Positions 42,695-52,301 of a stretch of DNA of 64,000 nucleotides are shown piece by piece. The position numbers and the translations under genes were made by a program. The notes beneath the pieces were generated by a model. That model searched no databases. It worked only from the letters and a program-made list of their open reading frames with translations, and was not told the origin of the DNA. How positions within the stretch are numbered: the first letter of the stretch is position 1; every line of letters starts with the position of its first letter. The stretch is from Sphingosinicella sp. (GTDB lineage: Bacteria; Pseudomonadota; Alphaproteobacteria; Sphingomonadales; Sphingomonadaceae): the NCBI RefSeq assembly GCF_013911755.1, contig NZ_JACESP010000009.1, positions 53,250 to 117,249 on the forward strand, written 5' to 3'.

Positions 42695-43594
42695 TCAATG
42701 CTTGAAGCAATGCTCGCGGTGCCACCGAACGAACTGCGGGTGCGGCCGATCAGCCCCTCGCTGTGGCGCCAATATCCGACCGCTGGCATTAATGACCGAT
42801 CGGATGCTGTCCGGATCATTGGCCTGCCGCGAAACGATGATCCGCATGTTGTCATCCAGCCCAATCAAACCGCGATCAAACATCCAATGCGCTGTCCCCG
42901 AAAGTGCCAAGCCGTTGCTCACTATGTCGGGTCCGTTCGCCTCGACGGGACGAATGTGAGCAGCCTCCACCTCGGCCCGCCCGCTGCCGTTGATGAGCTT
43001 CAACCCGGTGACCGCACAGCGCTCATCATAGGCCCGCAAAACAATTCGCCGGAACACGCGGTCGCGCACAACGCGCGACACGATTGCGGCAACCCGCTCC
43101 CGCACTTCATCGAAAATAAAAGGAACTTGCTCTTCGCGAAGAACCGGCTCGACGGCGGCGAAATCCGTTCGCGGCAGAAGCGGATTTTCATCGACCAAGC
43201 CGGCTGCCACAATTCGGGTGAAGTCGCTCGACGACAGCCCCCGAACAGCCGCCTGAGCCCTCCCAGAAATGCGCCCCACCTCATTAAGTACGCCTCGCTC
43301 GATCGGCCCATTCTCATCGGCAAACGGAACCGGTGTTGCGAAATCAAGATAGCTGCCAGGCTCGATCAGCGCGAGGTACATATTGGGCATTGATGGATCG
43401 GCAATGACCCCCTCGACCTTGGCTACCGCGTAATAGCCTTTACTGTCAGCAACCTTCCGTGGTTCGTAGTAGACAATCCAGTCGCCAACGCATGCCCGCA
43501 CCCGATCGAGATACTGCTTCGGAAACTGATAACGCTCGGCCGGCGTATCGTCGTAGACCGAATCAGAGCGATGGATGAAAATGCCGAACGCCAT
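42695..43594 (-). CDS. HNH endonuclease with N-terminal PUA/EVE-like region
   Basis: A 299-residue protein starting MAFGIFIHRSDSVYDDTPAE; the frame is open further to 43690 but this start gives the usual N-terminus. Residues ~45-110 (DWIVYYEPRKVADSKGYYAV, PNMYLALIEPGSYLDFATPV) look like a PUA/EVE-type domain of the kind that recognises modified bases. The C-terminal domain is HNH_2 type: YDERCAVTGLKLINGSGRAE then VEAAHIRPVEANGPDIVSNG and ALSGTAHWMFDRGLI. Proteins with this layout are often annotated as restriction endonucleases without a partner methylase, and modification-dependent cleavage is possible. No methylase gene is adjacent. Confidence 0.75.
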   Translation of the reverse strand: MAFGIFIHRSDSVYDDTPAERYQFPKQYLDRVRACVGDWIVYYEPRKVADSKGYYAVAKVEGVIADPSMPNMYLALIEPGSYLDFATPVPFADENGPIERGVLNEVGRISGRAQAAVRGLSSSDFTRIVAAGLVDENPLLPRTDFAAVEPVLREEQVPFIFDEVRERVAAIVSRVVRDRVFRRIVLRAYDERCAVTGLKLINGSGRAEVEAAHIRPVEANGPDIVSNGLALSGTAHWMFDRGLIGLDDNMRIIVSRQANDPDSIRSVINASGRILAPQRGADRPHPQFVRWHREHCFKH

Positions 43595-43672
43595 GCGGAG
43601 TTGATAGTGTGGAAACGAAGCGACTGAAAATGGTTCTGGCGTTCGAAAGCGGTTTCCATCCCTGCCCCTGGG

Positions 43673-43742
43673 CGGCGCGCGCGGCGGCATCCTCGAGCCT
43701 TGCGGTGAGAACAGCGAATGGTCGGCGGATACAGTCGCGTCG
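43673..43742 (-). pseudogene. Second copy (fragment) of the small recombinase-module protein
   Basis: On the minus strand the sequence reads RRDCIRRPFAVLTARLEDAA, matching the protein at 41155-41376, but only this N-terminal piece is left. It runs from just upstream of the HNH gene to near the recombinase tail at 43765, showing that two pieces of recombinase modules were joined here. Confidence 0.5.
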
Positions 43743-43764
43743 TTCGATATCGTTCTGCTCGAGG

Positions 43765-44238
43765 GGGACCAGCAGGAACGCGTGCTCGGCTTCTGCTGAG
43801 CACATCTTCCCCCGCATCACCACAGCATCACGCAAATGGCCGTGCGCGAATTTAATGCGCCGCAGAGACACGCGGCAATAATCGCACGAATTACGGCATA
43901 GAGACACGTCTCCGCAGGGGGGCCGCAACACGTGCACCCGCAAACGCCGCAGAACTGCGGCCCTCTCGGGCCGCTCACCGCGAGAACGTAAAATCTAAAG
44001 TTTTTGGAAAATGTATGGTGCGTGGCGCAGTCTATATTGGACAGGTCTCACGGAGAGTTGTTCCGTGTTTTGCGGGAATTTACAGGGAAAACTGGAGGAA
44101 TAACACGGAAAGCATATGGCACAGCTTACGAAGCGACCTGGGTTTCCGCCATTTTTTATGAAATTTGTCGTTTCGGGAACAGGGAAACAAAGCGCTGCAA
44201 ACAAGGAAACGTCATCAACCTATCAGAGAGGCCGCTGC
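43765..44238 (+). repeat. Long direct repeat, copy 2
   Basis: About 474 bp matching 28083-28555 in the same orientation, beginning in the last codons of a serine recombinase (DQQERVLGFC-stop at 43767-43799). Similar order of conserved blocks, including the double hairpin CCGCAG-AA-CTGCGG / GGCCC-TCTC-GGGCC near 43947 and the CATCAACC-x-ATCAGAGA end. The copies start 15,682 bp apart and flank the car operon, LOV-EAL, GlxA, XRE and HNH genes. Confidence 0.8.
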
Positions 44239-44433
44239 GCAGAGGCGGGATTGGCCGAAGGACAGCTTGAATATTCCTCAGGCGTCGCGGTCACAGATTT
44301 GATTGCGGAGCATTTGGTACAGATAGCGAACATCGGTTTGAGATTAAAAAACTTGTTTGCTAAGATAGTTATTAATATGAGCTTGGGGCAGCTTTGCCAT
44401 ATCGGATGACGATCGCTCAACAAAGGAGACGTG

Positions 44434-46062
44434 ATGTTGGGTAGAATGCAAAATTGGCCGCTCAATGTCTTCAGGCTCATCGATCACGCCGCGCTAAATG
44501 CCGGTCATCAGGAAATCGTCTCAATGACCGTTGAAGGACCGACGGTTCGAACGAATTGGAAGAATGTGCGAGAACGCGCCAAGCGCATCGCGCAAGCGCT
44601 CCGCCGTCTCGGGATCGAGGGTGGCGATCGGGTGGGCACTCTCGCTTGGAACACCCATCGCCACGTCGAATGCTGGTTTGCCATATCGGGGATGGGAGCA
44701 GTAGCGCACACCATCAATCCTCGGCTTTTCTCAGAACAAATCATCTACATCGCCAATCACGCGTCCGATCGCGCGCTTTTCTTCGATGCCGGATTCATCA
44801 AGCTTGTCGAAGAAATCGCGCCCTCCCTCACGTCCGTGAAGTATTTCATCGTCATGTCGGACGCATCCAACATGCCGGCGTCATCGCTCGACCTGATTTG
44901 CTATGAAGATCTTGTTTCCGCTCAGGATGGCGACTTTTCTTGGCTTAACGTCGATGAAAATGCGCCTTCAGGCCTCTGCTACACATCCGGTACCACCGGC
45001 AATCCCAAGGGCGTCCTATATTCTCACCGCTCGACCGTACTCCATAGCTACAGCGCCGCCCAATTCGACTCGCTCGGCCTGTCTTCGCGCGCGACGGTGC
45101 TGCCGATCGTCCCGATGTACCATGCAAACGCCTGGGGCATTCCGTATGCAGCCGCCTTGACTGGCGCCAAGCTCGTGATGGCGGGACCACATTTTGACGC
45201 CGCGACGCTCATTGCCCGCATCCGCGAAGAGGGCGTCACGCACGCCGCCGCCGTCCCGACCATATGGCAGGCCATCCTCCAGTTTCTCGACGAGGAGGGC
45301 GGCAACCTCGGCCAGCTGCAGCGCCTGATCGTAGGCGGTGCAGCTGCGCCTCGATCCTTGATCGAAGCGTATGAAACGCGCTTCGGACTGACCGTCTGTC
45401 ATGCCTGGGGGATGACCGAAATGTCGCCGATCGGCTCGGTCGGCATGCTCGACGCCGCCGGCGCGGCACTCGAGTATGACGATCAATTGACCCTCAAATG
45501 CAAGCAGGGACGCGCACCGTTCGGCGTTGAACTCCGGATTGTAGGGAGCGAGAACCAGGAACTGCCGCGGGACGGAAAGACGGCGGGACGGCTGAAATCG
45601 CGGGGGGCGTGGGTGATCGCCGAATACTTCGGCGGTGACGGCGGCGCGATACTCGACGAGGACGGTTGGTTCGACACCGGTGATGTCGCGACGATCGACG
45701 CATCGGGCTATATGAAAATTACCGATCGATCCAAAGACGTGATCAAATCTGGCGGCGAATGGATCAGTTCGATCGACCTGGAAAATGCAGCCGTCGGCCA
45801 CCCCGGGATTGCCGAGGCGGCGGTCATCGGCATCCCGCATCCCAAATGGGACGAGCGACCTATCCTGATTGCCGTTCGCAAGAAAACGGCCACGACGACG
45901 GCTGCGGAACTCCTCGATTTTCTGAGCACGAAGGTCGCCAAGTGGTGGCTACCGGACGAAATATACTTCGTCGACGACCTCCCGCACACCGCCACGGGAA
46001 AGATTCAGAAGACGACGCTACGCACGCAATTCGGGGCCGGCCCTGCGGGCAGGCACAGCTGA
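44434..46062 (+). CDS. Acyl-CoA ligase (AMP-forming, AlkK-like)
   Basis: A 542-residue ANL-superfamily enzyme. ATG 44434 is preferred over GTG 44431 given AAAGGAGAC just upstream. Motifs: [20 protein letters not shown] (P-loop-like A3), [11 protein letters not shown] (A5), [20 protein letters not shown] (A7-A8), [20 protein letters not shown] and [12 protein letters not shown] with the C-terminal catalytic Lys. The MSPIGSVG type A5 motif and size fit medium/long-chain fatty-acid ligases of the AlkK group. It probably activates the acid imported through the TonB receptor encoded next. A weak match to the regional 17-bp operator lies at 44356-44372 (10 of 14 arm positions). Confidence 0.88.
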   Translation: MLGRMQNWPLNVFRLIDHAALNAGHQEIVSMTVEGPTVRTNWKNVRERAKRIAQALRRLGIEGGDRVGTLAWNTHRHVECWFAISGMGAVAHTINPRLFSEQIIYIANHASDRALFFDAGFIKLVEEIAPSLTSVKYFIVMSDASNMPASSLDLICYEDLVSAQDGDFSWLNVDENAPSGLCYTSGTTGNPKGVLYSHRSTVLHSYSAAQFDSLGLSSRATVLPIVPMYHANAWGIPYAAALTGAKLVMAGPHFDAATLIARIREEGVTHAAAVPTIWQAILQFLDEEGGNLGQLQRLIVGGAAAPRSLIEAYETRFGLTVCHAWGMTEMSPIGSVGMLDAAGAALEYDDQLTLKCKQGRAPFGVELRIVGSENQELPRDGKTAGRLKSRGAWVIAEYFGGDGGAILDEDGWFDTGDVATIDASGYMKITDRSKDVIKSGGEWISSIDLENAAVGHPGIAEAAVIGIPHPKWDERPILIAVRKKTATTTAAELLDFLSTKVAKWWLPDEIYFVDDLPHTATGKIQKTTLRTQFGAGPAGRHS

Positions 46063-46133
46063 ACCAAGGCCGGAATGCCGTCCTACGGCAGGCGCAAACA
46101 TTGCACTCCGCAGGCATGGATACATTTTACTTG

Positions 46134-46150
46134 CTTGCATAACTAGCAAG
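46134..46150 (+). promoter_or_regulatory. 17-bp operator-like pseudopalindrome, site 1
   Basis: CTTGCATAACTAGCAAG, 55 bp upstream of the TonB-receptor ATG. It shares CTTG and TAGCAAG with five other sites in the region (54030, 56247, 57695, 61656, 63481); the ideal symmetric form is CTTGCTA-N3-TAGCAAG. Confidence 0.7.
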
Positions 46151-46205
46151 ATATAGCATTGCCCCCCTTGATAGAACAAAGACTCAGCCACGAGGGAGTG
46201 ACAAA

Positions 46206-48314
46206 ATGGGGGCTAAACATCGTTTTCTGATTGCTGCGGCGGCATGGGTGGTCGTGCCACTTGCGAGCGCAAATGCGCAGGATTCGGGAGCACTGGTGAC
46301 GGAAACGCAAGTCAGTGACGAGGATATCGTCGTCACTGCCACGCGCGGCAACCAAACCCTTCAAAAAACGCCGGTAGCCATCAGCGCCGTATCGGCCGAA
46401 ACGATCGAGGCACGCGGCATTACAAGCCTCACCGGCCTCACCAACGTGGTTCCCGCCGCGAAAATCAATTATTCGCTCGGCGCGGTGCAGCTCAACGTCC
46501 GTGGCGTCGGGAGCGAAATCGATCTGCCTTATGTTCCCGAGCCAGCGGGGATCAACTTCAACGACGTCTATATTCCGCGGCTCGCGACCAACACGACCAT
46601 CATGGACATCGAGCAGATCGAGATCCTACCGGGGCCTCAAGGAACACTTTATGGAAAAGGGGCGCTCGGGGGCGTCACAAATATTCGCTCGGCGATGCCC
46701 AAGAACGAGCTTGGCTTCAAAGTCACGGGCGAAGCAGGCAATTACGAACTGCTCAAGCTGACTGCGATCGCCAATCTTCCCTTGACCGGCGACCTTGCGG
46801 TGCGCATTGCGGGCAGCACGACACACCGCGGCGCCTATTTTTCCAACGGCAATGACACCGACGAGGCGAAAACCATCCGGCTGTCCATGCTATGGAACCC
46901 GAGCGACAAGCTTGAGATCTATCTATGGGGCCAATATTATCACAATCGGCTAAAGCCGCAGGCCACATCCTATCTGAAGCCGTTTCTCAACGACGACCCC
47001 TATGACCAGCCACAATTCGACCCGGGCGTCGCCGTGGCCGGGCTATTTCCCGCCCCGGGTAACGACGTCAGCCGATCCACGCTATTTCTACGGGGCATCG
47101 TGACGGGTGGGCGGATCACTTACGATCTCGGCAATCTCAAAATCCAGTATATCCCTTCGTATATCCATTATCTGGATGACGATTTGCGATTCTTGCAGGG
47201 ACTTTCGACCGTCAGCGACGGCACGATCGACCAGACGACGCACGAACTTCGCTTCAGCGGCGACCTGACCGAGCGGCTGTCATGGCTCGGCAGCCTCTAT
47301 TATTATCACAATAAGTCCGACATCGATTCCACCCTGTCGGCATCATTCGGGCAAGTCGCGGGCAATCGCCTGCTTCATCGCAACGAGGGCGTCGCCGGGT
47401 TCGCCCAGCTACAATATGAGGTGCTCGACACGCTGCGTGTCACCGCAGGCGGCCGCTATTCGGAAGACAAGATGGCCGCGCGCCCGGGAAGCCTCGTGCA
47501 CACGCCAAGCGGAGATATCCCCTTTTCGGTAGCGGCGAAATGGAACCACTTCGACTGGAAGTTGGGCATCGAGGCCGATATCGGGCCGCAGTCGATGGCC
47601 TACGCCAATGTGCAGACTGCCTATTCGCCTGGCGGATATCGGGCTTCGGCGGTATTCGCCGGTCTGCGCCTCGAGGAACAGACAATGATAGGCTATACAG
47701 TCGGTTTCAAAAATCGGTTCTTTGACAACCGACTCCTGTTCAATGTCGAGGGCTATTATTACGACTATAAAAATTACACGATTTCGACCCTCGCAAACGG
47801 AGCTTTCGATAATTTCGGGATTCCCAAGACGCGAATCTACGGCGCGCAGGTCGATCTCGCCTACGCGTTCGATACAAAGACCAAGATCACGCTTAATTCC
47901 AACTTCCTGTCGGCGAAGATCCGTGAACTGGTCCTCGACAATGTCGATTTCAGCGGGAACTCACTGCCCAACGCACCCAAGGCAGCGGTGTCGCTTGGCT
48001 TCGAGCACGGCGTCGACCTCGGCAATGGTGGCGGCCTCACTTTCCGGGCCGACACCCATTATGAAAGCGGCTACTGGAAGGTTTACACCAACGGCTTCAA
48101 TTTCCGGCAGGACGAGTTCGCCAAGCTGGATCTGAGCCTCACCTACACGTCGCCGAGCGAGAACTGGGACCTGACAGCCTATGTTCTGAACGCCACGGAC
48201 AAAGCCACGCTCGCTGCCGGCGCGCACAGCGGTTACCCCGCTCCCTATGAAAACTACGGCTACATCGACCCGCCACGGACATACGGTCTGCGGCTCAACG
48301 TCAGGTTCGACTGA
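46206..48314 (+). CDS. TonB-dependent receptor of the 44-63 kb catabolic region
   Basis: A 702-residue outer-membrane receptor: signal peptide MGAKHRFLIAAAAWVVVPLA ending near ANAQD, TonB-box-like DEDIVVTATRGNQ, plug motifs TPVAISAVSAETIEARGITS and ILPGPQGTLYGKGALGGVTN, and a barrel ending YGLRLNVRFD. The last residue is Asp after Phe, slightly unusual, since most such barrels end in Phe or Trp. GAGGGAG precedes the ATG. The upstream operator-like site 46134 ties it to the rest of the regulon; it is the likely entry port of the pathway's substrate. A rho-independent terminator follows. Confidence 0.9.
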   Translation: MGAKHRFLIAAAAWVVVPLASANAQDSGALVTETQVSDEDIVVTATRGNQTLQKTPVAISAVSAETIEARGITSLTGLTNVVPAAKINYSLGAVQLNVRGVGSEIDLPYVPEPAGINFNDVYIPRLATNTTIMDIEQIEILPGPQGTLYGKGALGGVTNIRSAMPKNELGFKVTGEAGNYELLKLTAIANLPLTGDLAVRIAGSTTHRGAYFSNGNDTDEAKTIRLSMLWNPSDKLEIYLWGQYYHNRLKPQATSYLKPFLNDDPYDQPQFDPGVAVAGLFPAPGNDVSRSTLFLRGIVTGGRITYDLGNLKIQYIPSYIHYLDDDLRFLQGLSTVSDGTIDQTTHELRFSGDLTERLSWLGSLYYYHNKSDIDSTLSASFGQVAGNRLLHRNEGVAGFAQLQYEVLDTLRVTAGGRYSEDKMAARPGSLVHTPSGDIPFSVAAKWNHFDWKLGIEADIGPQSMAYANVQTAYSPGGYRASAVFAGLRLEEQTMIGYTVGFKNRFFDNRLLFNVEGYYYDYKNYTISTLANGAFDNFGIPKTRIYGAQVDLAYAFDTKTKITLNSNFLSAKIRELVLDNVDFSGNSLPNAPKAAVSLGFEHGVDLGNGGGLTFRADTHYESGYWKVYTNGFNFRQDEFAKLDLSLTYTSPSENWDLTAYVLNATDKATLAAGAHSGYPAPYENYGYIDPPRTYGLRLNVRFD

Positions 48315-48327
48315 TTTTGAGCGACCG

Positions 48328-48358
48328 GGGGCCGGGTCTAAGAGCCGGCCCCTTTTTT
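48328..48358 (+). terminator. Rho-independent terminator after the TonB receptor gene
   Basis: GGGGCCGG (48328-48335) pairs with CCGGCCCC (48345-48352) around a nine-base loop and is followed by six T (48353-48358). It lies 14 bp after the receptor stop and reads only rightward; the opposite strand has no T run. Confidence 0.85.
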
Positions 48359-48446
48359 GTCTTCGACGCACGGGCAGAGAGGCGACGACAACGCGCAAGC
48401 CGTGAAGCCGCCGGCGAGATACTTTTACCGTGGGCCCGGCGGAATG

Positions 48447-49226
48447 TTATTGCGCCGAGATACCACCATCGAGCTTGATTTCGGCACCGGTCATGAAGCG
48501 GCTCTCGTCCGACGCGAGATAGACCACCGCATAGGCAACGTCGTCGGGTTCTCCAAGCCGGCCAATGGGAATTTGCCGTGCGAGCTTGCTGAAGGCTTCT
48601 TCCTTGTCGCCGACCTCGCCGACGACCGATCGCAGGATATCGGTCCGGATATACGCTGGATGCACAGAATTGCACCGGATATCCATCTTCTTGCGAGCGC
48701 AATGCAGCGCCACCGATTTGGTCAGCATCCATACCGCCGCCTTCGACGCATTGTAAGCGGCGAGATTACCGCTGGCGATCAATGCCGAGATCGAGGCCAT
48801 GTTCACGATCGACGCCGGCTGCGCTTGCTGAAGATACGGTATCGCTTTTTGCGACCCCAGCATGACGCTGTCGACGTTTATGCGCATCACGCGCGTCCAC
48901 TCCTCCAGATCGATCCGGTCTATCGATCCCACCGGAGCGACACCCGCATTGTTCACAAGGACCGATATCCCACCCAGGAAATCGGCGGCATCACGCAGGG
49001 CAATGTCCCACGAGCCCACGTCGGTCACATCGTGGCGGAGAGCGATCGCCCGCCCCGCGCCCAGTTCGCGATTGATTGCATCGGCTACAGCGGCAGCACG
49101 GTCAATATCGATGTCAGTCAATGCGATGCGGGCGCCTTCATGCGCGAGCATCCAGCCGATAGCAGATCCCAGCCCGCCTGCGCCGCCCGTGATCAGCGCA
49201 TTCTTCCCGGCAACGCGTCCGCTCAT
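48447..49226 (-). CDS. Short-chain dehydrogenase/reductase
   Basis: A 259-residue classical [23 protein letters not shown] (cofactor loop), Asp at the end of strand 2 ([11 protein letters not shown], favouring NAD), [11 protein letters not shown], the Ser in [13 protein letters not shown] and YNASK. The start ATG at 49226 overlaps the stop of the upstream 3-hydroxyacyl-CoA dehydrogenase gene by four bases. It is the last gene of a six-gene minus-strand operon that begins at 53983. It probably oxidises a hydroxyl group of a pathway intermediate; the substrate is unknown. Confidence 0.88.
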   Translation of the reverse strand: MSGRVAGKNALITGGAGGLGSAIGWMLAHEGARIALTDIDIDRAAAVADAINRELGAGRAIALRHDVTDVGSWDIALRDAADFLGGISVLVNNAGVAPVGSIDRIDLEEWTRVMRINVDSVMLGSQKAIPYLQQAQPASIVNMASISALIASGNLAAYNASKAAVWMLTKSVALHCARKKMDIRCNSVHPAYIRTDILRSVVGEVGDKEEAFSKLARQIPIGRLGEPDDVAYAVVYLASDESRFMTGAEIKLDGGISAQ

Positions 49227-50116
49227 GCTGTTCCCCCGTCGAGATTGCCGCCGTGGTAATCGTACCAGCCTTGGCCGGACTTCCGCCCGAGATGCCCGGC
49301 CGCGACGCGTGCGGCGAGCTGCGGCATCGGCAATTCGGCGGCATCGCCCGTTTTCCTGAAGCGTTCCATTGCCATCAAATGCGCAAGATCGAGTCCAATC
49401 AGATCGAGGAGCCGAAAGGGGCCCATGGGATGTCCAGCGCCATGCACGCAGGCCAGATCGATGTCTTCGATGCTCGCAACGCCCATTTCGAGCAGCCACC
49501 CGGCTTCCCGAAAAACGGCGTCGAGTATCCGGTGGAGCAGAAAGCCGTCCACCTCCTTGTGCAGATGGACGGGCACCTTGCCCAGATTCCGTGCCAGCGC
49601 GATGGTCGTCTGCGCCGTCTCCTCGGAAACATGTGGGCCTTGGACAACTTCAACTAATTTCATCACCAGAGCCGGGTTGAAAAAGTGCGTGTTGAGCACC
49701 TTGTCGGGGCGCCCCGTAGCGGTCGCGATAGACGAGCTCACGATTGCCGAACTGTTCGTAGCGAGAACCGCGTGGTCTGGAGCAAGGCGGTCCAGATCGG
49801 CGAAGAGCCGGCGTTTGACATCAAGTTTCTCCACAGCGGCCTCGATGACGAAATCCGCGTCGCGCACGCTGTCCTCGAGCGTGTGCGCAACGCGAATGCG
49901 CGCTCGCGCCGCGACGCTGTCGGCTTCGGAAAGTTTGCCCTTGGCAACGCGCTCCGCGAGATAGGCGCCGGCATAAATCTCCGCTCCTTCCAGCGCTTCG
50001 CGGCTCACATCCGTGAGACTGGTATCGTATCCCGCGAGCGCAGACGCGAGCGCGATCTGACGGCCCATATTTCCGGCCCCGATAACCGCGATGTGGTGGA
50101 TATGGTCTGCAGTCAT
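49223..50116 (-). CDS. 3-hydroxyacyl-CoA dehydrogenase (single-function)
   Basis: A 297-residue enzyme with an N-terminal Rossmann domain ([20 protein letters not shown]), [40 protein letters not shown] and [18 protein letters not shown] with the catalytic His, and a C-terminal helical domain with [20 protein letters not shown] and [12 protein letters not shown]. It oxidises an L-3-hydroxyacyl-CoA with NAD in beta-oxidation. A four-base overlap with the SDR downstream and 61 bp to the ACAD gene upstream put it in the same operon. Confidence 0.9.
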   Translation of the reverse strand: MTADHIHHIAVIGAGNMGRQIALASALAGYDTSLTDVSREALEGAEIYAGAYLAERVAKGKLSEADSVAARARIRVAHTLEDSVRDADFVIEAAVEKLDVKRRLFADLDRLAPDHAVLATNSSAIVSSSIATATGRPDKVLNTHFFNPALVMKLVEVVQGPHVSEETAQTTIALARNLGKVPVHLHKEVDGFLLHRILDAVFREAGWLLEMGVASIEDIDLACVHGAGHPMGPFRLLDLIGLDLAHLMAMERFRKTGDAAELPMPQLAARVAAGHLGRKSGQGWYDYHGGNLDGGTA

Positions 50117-50177
50117 TTCGATCCCCGATGTTGAAGGCCGGCCGCCAGCGGCGTCGATGACGCGAGGACGCGCAGCT

Positions 50178-51476
50178 TCATGCTCTCACGGGCAAAGAAG
50201 GTGCCCATAGGCCCTGCACGCCGGACTCTGCGGCTTCGTCGCGGGTTAGGAACGCTCCGCGCCCTCCCGTACGCGCCGGGTCGGTGGCTTCGTGCCGCCG
50301 CATCTCCAGCCTGGCGATCTGATTGCGATGGACTTCGTCGGGTCCGTCGGCCAGCCGCAGCGCGCGTGCCAGTGCGAAAGCTGCGGGCAGATAATGGTCG
50401 TTGTTCGTGCCGCCTCCGCCAAATGCCTGGATTGCCCAGTCGATAATCTGACAGGCCATGTTGGGCGCCGCGACCTTGATCATCGCAATTTCCTGGCGTG
50501 CTTCGCGGTTGCCGACCTCATCCATCATTTTCGCCGCCTTCATGGTCAGCAGCCGGCATTGCTCGATCATGATGCGTGATTCGGCGATACGCTCCAGGGT
50601 GGTGGCTTGTTCGGAGACGGGACGACCGAATGTTACACGGCTCTCCACGCGACGGCACATCCGCTCAAGGATGCGTTCGCACATCCCGATCAGGCGCATG
50701 CAGTGGTGGATGCGTCCTGGGCCGAGACGCCCCTGCGCTATTTCGAACCCGCGTCCTTCACCAAGGATCATGTTATCGTCAGGGACCCGAACATCGTCGA
50801 ACCAGACTTCCGAAGCACGGTCCGGAACGCCGTAAAAGCCAAATACCGGTAGCGACCGGACGACCCGGACGCCCGGCGTATCCTTGGGCACGATAATCAT
50901 CGACTGGCGCCGGTGGCGGTCGACGGTTTCATCTCCGGTTTGTCCAAGCAGGATCATGAATTTACAGCGCGGGTCGGTCGCCCCTGTCGTGTACCATTTG
51001 CGCCCGTTGATTACATAACTGTCGCCGTCGCGCCGGATCTCGCAGCTGATATTGGTCGCATCGGAAGAGGCGACTTCGGGCTCGGTCATCGCGAACGCAG
51101 AGCGAATCTCCCCCGCGAGAAGCGGTCCAAGCCAACGCTCTTGCTGTTCGGATGTCCCGTAACGCGCCAGGACTTCCATATTGCCGGTGTCGGGGGCAGA
51201 ACAATTGAAGATTTCCGGCGCCATGATCGAGCGCCCCATGATCTCGCACAGCGGTGCATAGTCGACATTGGAAAGACCGCCTTCGTGATGCGCTGGCAGG
51301 AAGAGATTCCACAGCCCTGCAGAACGCGCCTTTGCCTTGAGCTCCTCGACAACGGGCAGCACCGACCAGGGCCCGAGCCTCTCGCCTTCGGCGAAGAAGC
51401 GAGGCTCGCTAGGATAGATGTGGTCGGCCATGAAATCGAGCAGGCGCGCCCGCAAGTCTTCCAGTCGTGCGCTCAT
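50178..51476 (-). CDS. Acyl-CoA dehydrogenase, ACAD10/11-like
   Basis: A 432-residue flavoprotein; ATG 51476 follows AAAGGAT. Motifs: [20 protein letters not shown] (flavin/substrate loop), [20 protein letters not shown], a characteristic insertion [40 protein letters not shown], and [40 protein letters not shown] near the C-terminus. The GRIHHCMR and GPDEVH patterns are those of the ACAD10/ACAD11 group. In animals that group is fused to an APH-like kinase; here the kinase is a separate gene (52302-53372) in the same operon. This suggests turnover of a 4-hydroxy- or branched acyl-CoA rather than ordinary beta-oxidation. Confidence 0.85.
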   Translation of the reverse strand: MSARLEDLRARLLDFMADHIYPSEPRFFAEGERLGPWSVLPVVEELKAKARSAGLWNLFLPAHHEGGLSNVDYAPLCEIMGRSIMAPEIFNCSAPDTGNMEVLARYGTSEQQERWLGPLLAGEIRSAFAMTEPEVASSDATNISCEIRRDGDSYVINGRKWYTTGATDPRCKFMILLGQTGDETVDRHRRQSMIIVPKDTPGVRVVRSLPVFGFYGVPDRASEVWFDDVRVPDDNMILGEGRGFEIAQGRLGPGRIHHCMRLIGMCERILERMCRRVESRVTFGRPVSEQATTLERIAESRIMIEQCRLLTMKAAKMMDEVGNREARQEIAMIKVAAPNMACQIIDWAIQAFGGGGTNNDHYLPAAFALARALRLADGPDEVHRNQIARLEMRRHEATDPARTGGRGAFLTRDEAAESGVQGLWAPSLPVRA

Positions 51477-51516
51477 GAAATGATCCTTTTCCTCGGGAGT
51501 TGGACGCGGAGGCGCG

Positions 51517-52299
51517 TCAATCGGCAACCGGTGCCTTGATCAGTGCGCCGCCGTCGACGACGATGGACTGTCCGGTGATGAAGCGCGCATGGTCCGACGC
51601 AAGGAAGACGGCGGCACCAGCGATATCGTCGGCTTCTCCAAGGCGATTCAACGGCGTCGCAGCAACGACGCGCTGGGTGTTCGCTTCGTCTTCCCAGAGT
51701 GCCCGGGCGAAATCGGTGCGAATGACCCCCGGGGCGATGCAATTGACCCGCACGCCGTCGCGGCCGAACTCGACCGCGAGATTCCGGGCGAGCTGAAAGT
51801 TCGCTGCTTTGGTAATATTGTAGGGCCCAATCGTCGCGGTCCCGATCATTCCTCCGATCGACGACATGATGATGATCGATCCCGTTTTTCTGGCGCGCAT
51901 TTCGGGCGCGACCAACGCGATCAAGCGGTTCGTGGACATCAGGTTATTCTGTAGAAGCTTCACGAACTGGGGGTCGCTGATCTCACCCATCGGGCCCGAA
52001 TAGACAGCCGAGGCAGCGTTGCAGACAAGGGCATCGATCTTGCCGAAGGCAGCCCGTGACCGCTCGACGAGTTGCTCAAGCGCTTCGGCCGAACCGATCG
52101 AGGCGGCAACACCGATGGCGCAGGTTCGACCCTGGGCCGCTTCGATTTCGGCGGCAACGGCGTCGCATGTTTCCTCATTCCGTCCCGAGACGACCACATT
52201 GGCACCATGTTCGGCCATGGCCAAAGCGATCGCCTTGCCGATGCCGCGTGTCGATCCAGTGATGACGGCTGTCATCCCGTCCATATTCATTCGAGCCAC
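51517..52299 (-). CDS. Short-chain dehydrogenase/reductase
   Basis: An SDR of about 260 residues, read from GTG 52299, which follows GCGGAG at good spacing and starts two bases after the upstream kinase stop; ATG at 52290 is the alternative. Visible: [20 protein letters not shown] (cofactor loop), [11 protein letters not shown] (Arg suggesting NADP), [28 protein letters not shown] with the Ser, and PYNITKA as the Y-x3-K motif, ending [14 protein letters not shown]. Its place between the APH-like kinase and ACAD genes makes it part of the same acyl-CoA pathway. Confidence 0.86.
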   Translation of the reverse strand: MARMNMDGMTAVITGSTRGIGKAIALAMAEHGANVVVSGRNEETCDAVAAEIEAAQGRTCAIGVAASIGSAEALEQLVERSRAAFGKIDALVCNAASAVYSGPMGEISDPQFVKLLQNNLMSTNRLIALVAPEMRARKTGSIIIMSSIGGMIGTATIGPYNITKAANFQLARNLAVEFGRDGVRVNCIAPGVIRTDFARALWEDEANTQRVVAATPLNRLGEADDIAGAAVFLASDHARFITGQSIVVDGGALIKAPVAD

Positions 52300-52301
52300 A
52301 T

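Noticed and set aside
44352-44372. Possible 17-bp site upstream of the first acyl-CoA ligase
   Set aside because: The left arm is good but the right arm matches at 4 of 7 in either alignment; mentioned only as a weak copy, not counted among the six.
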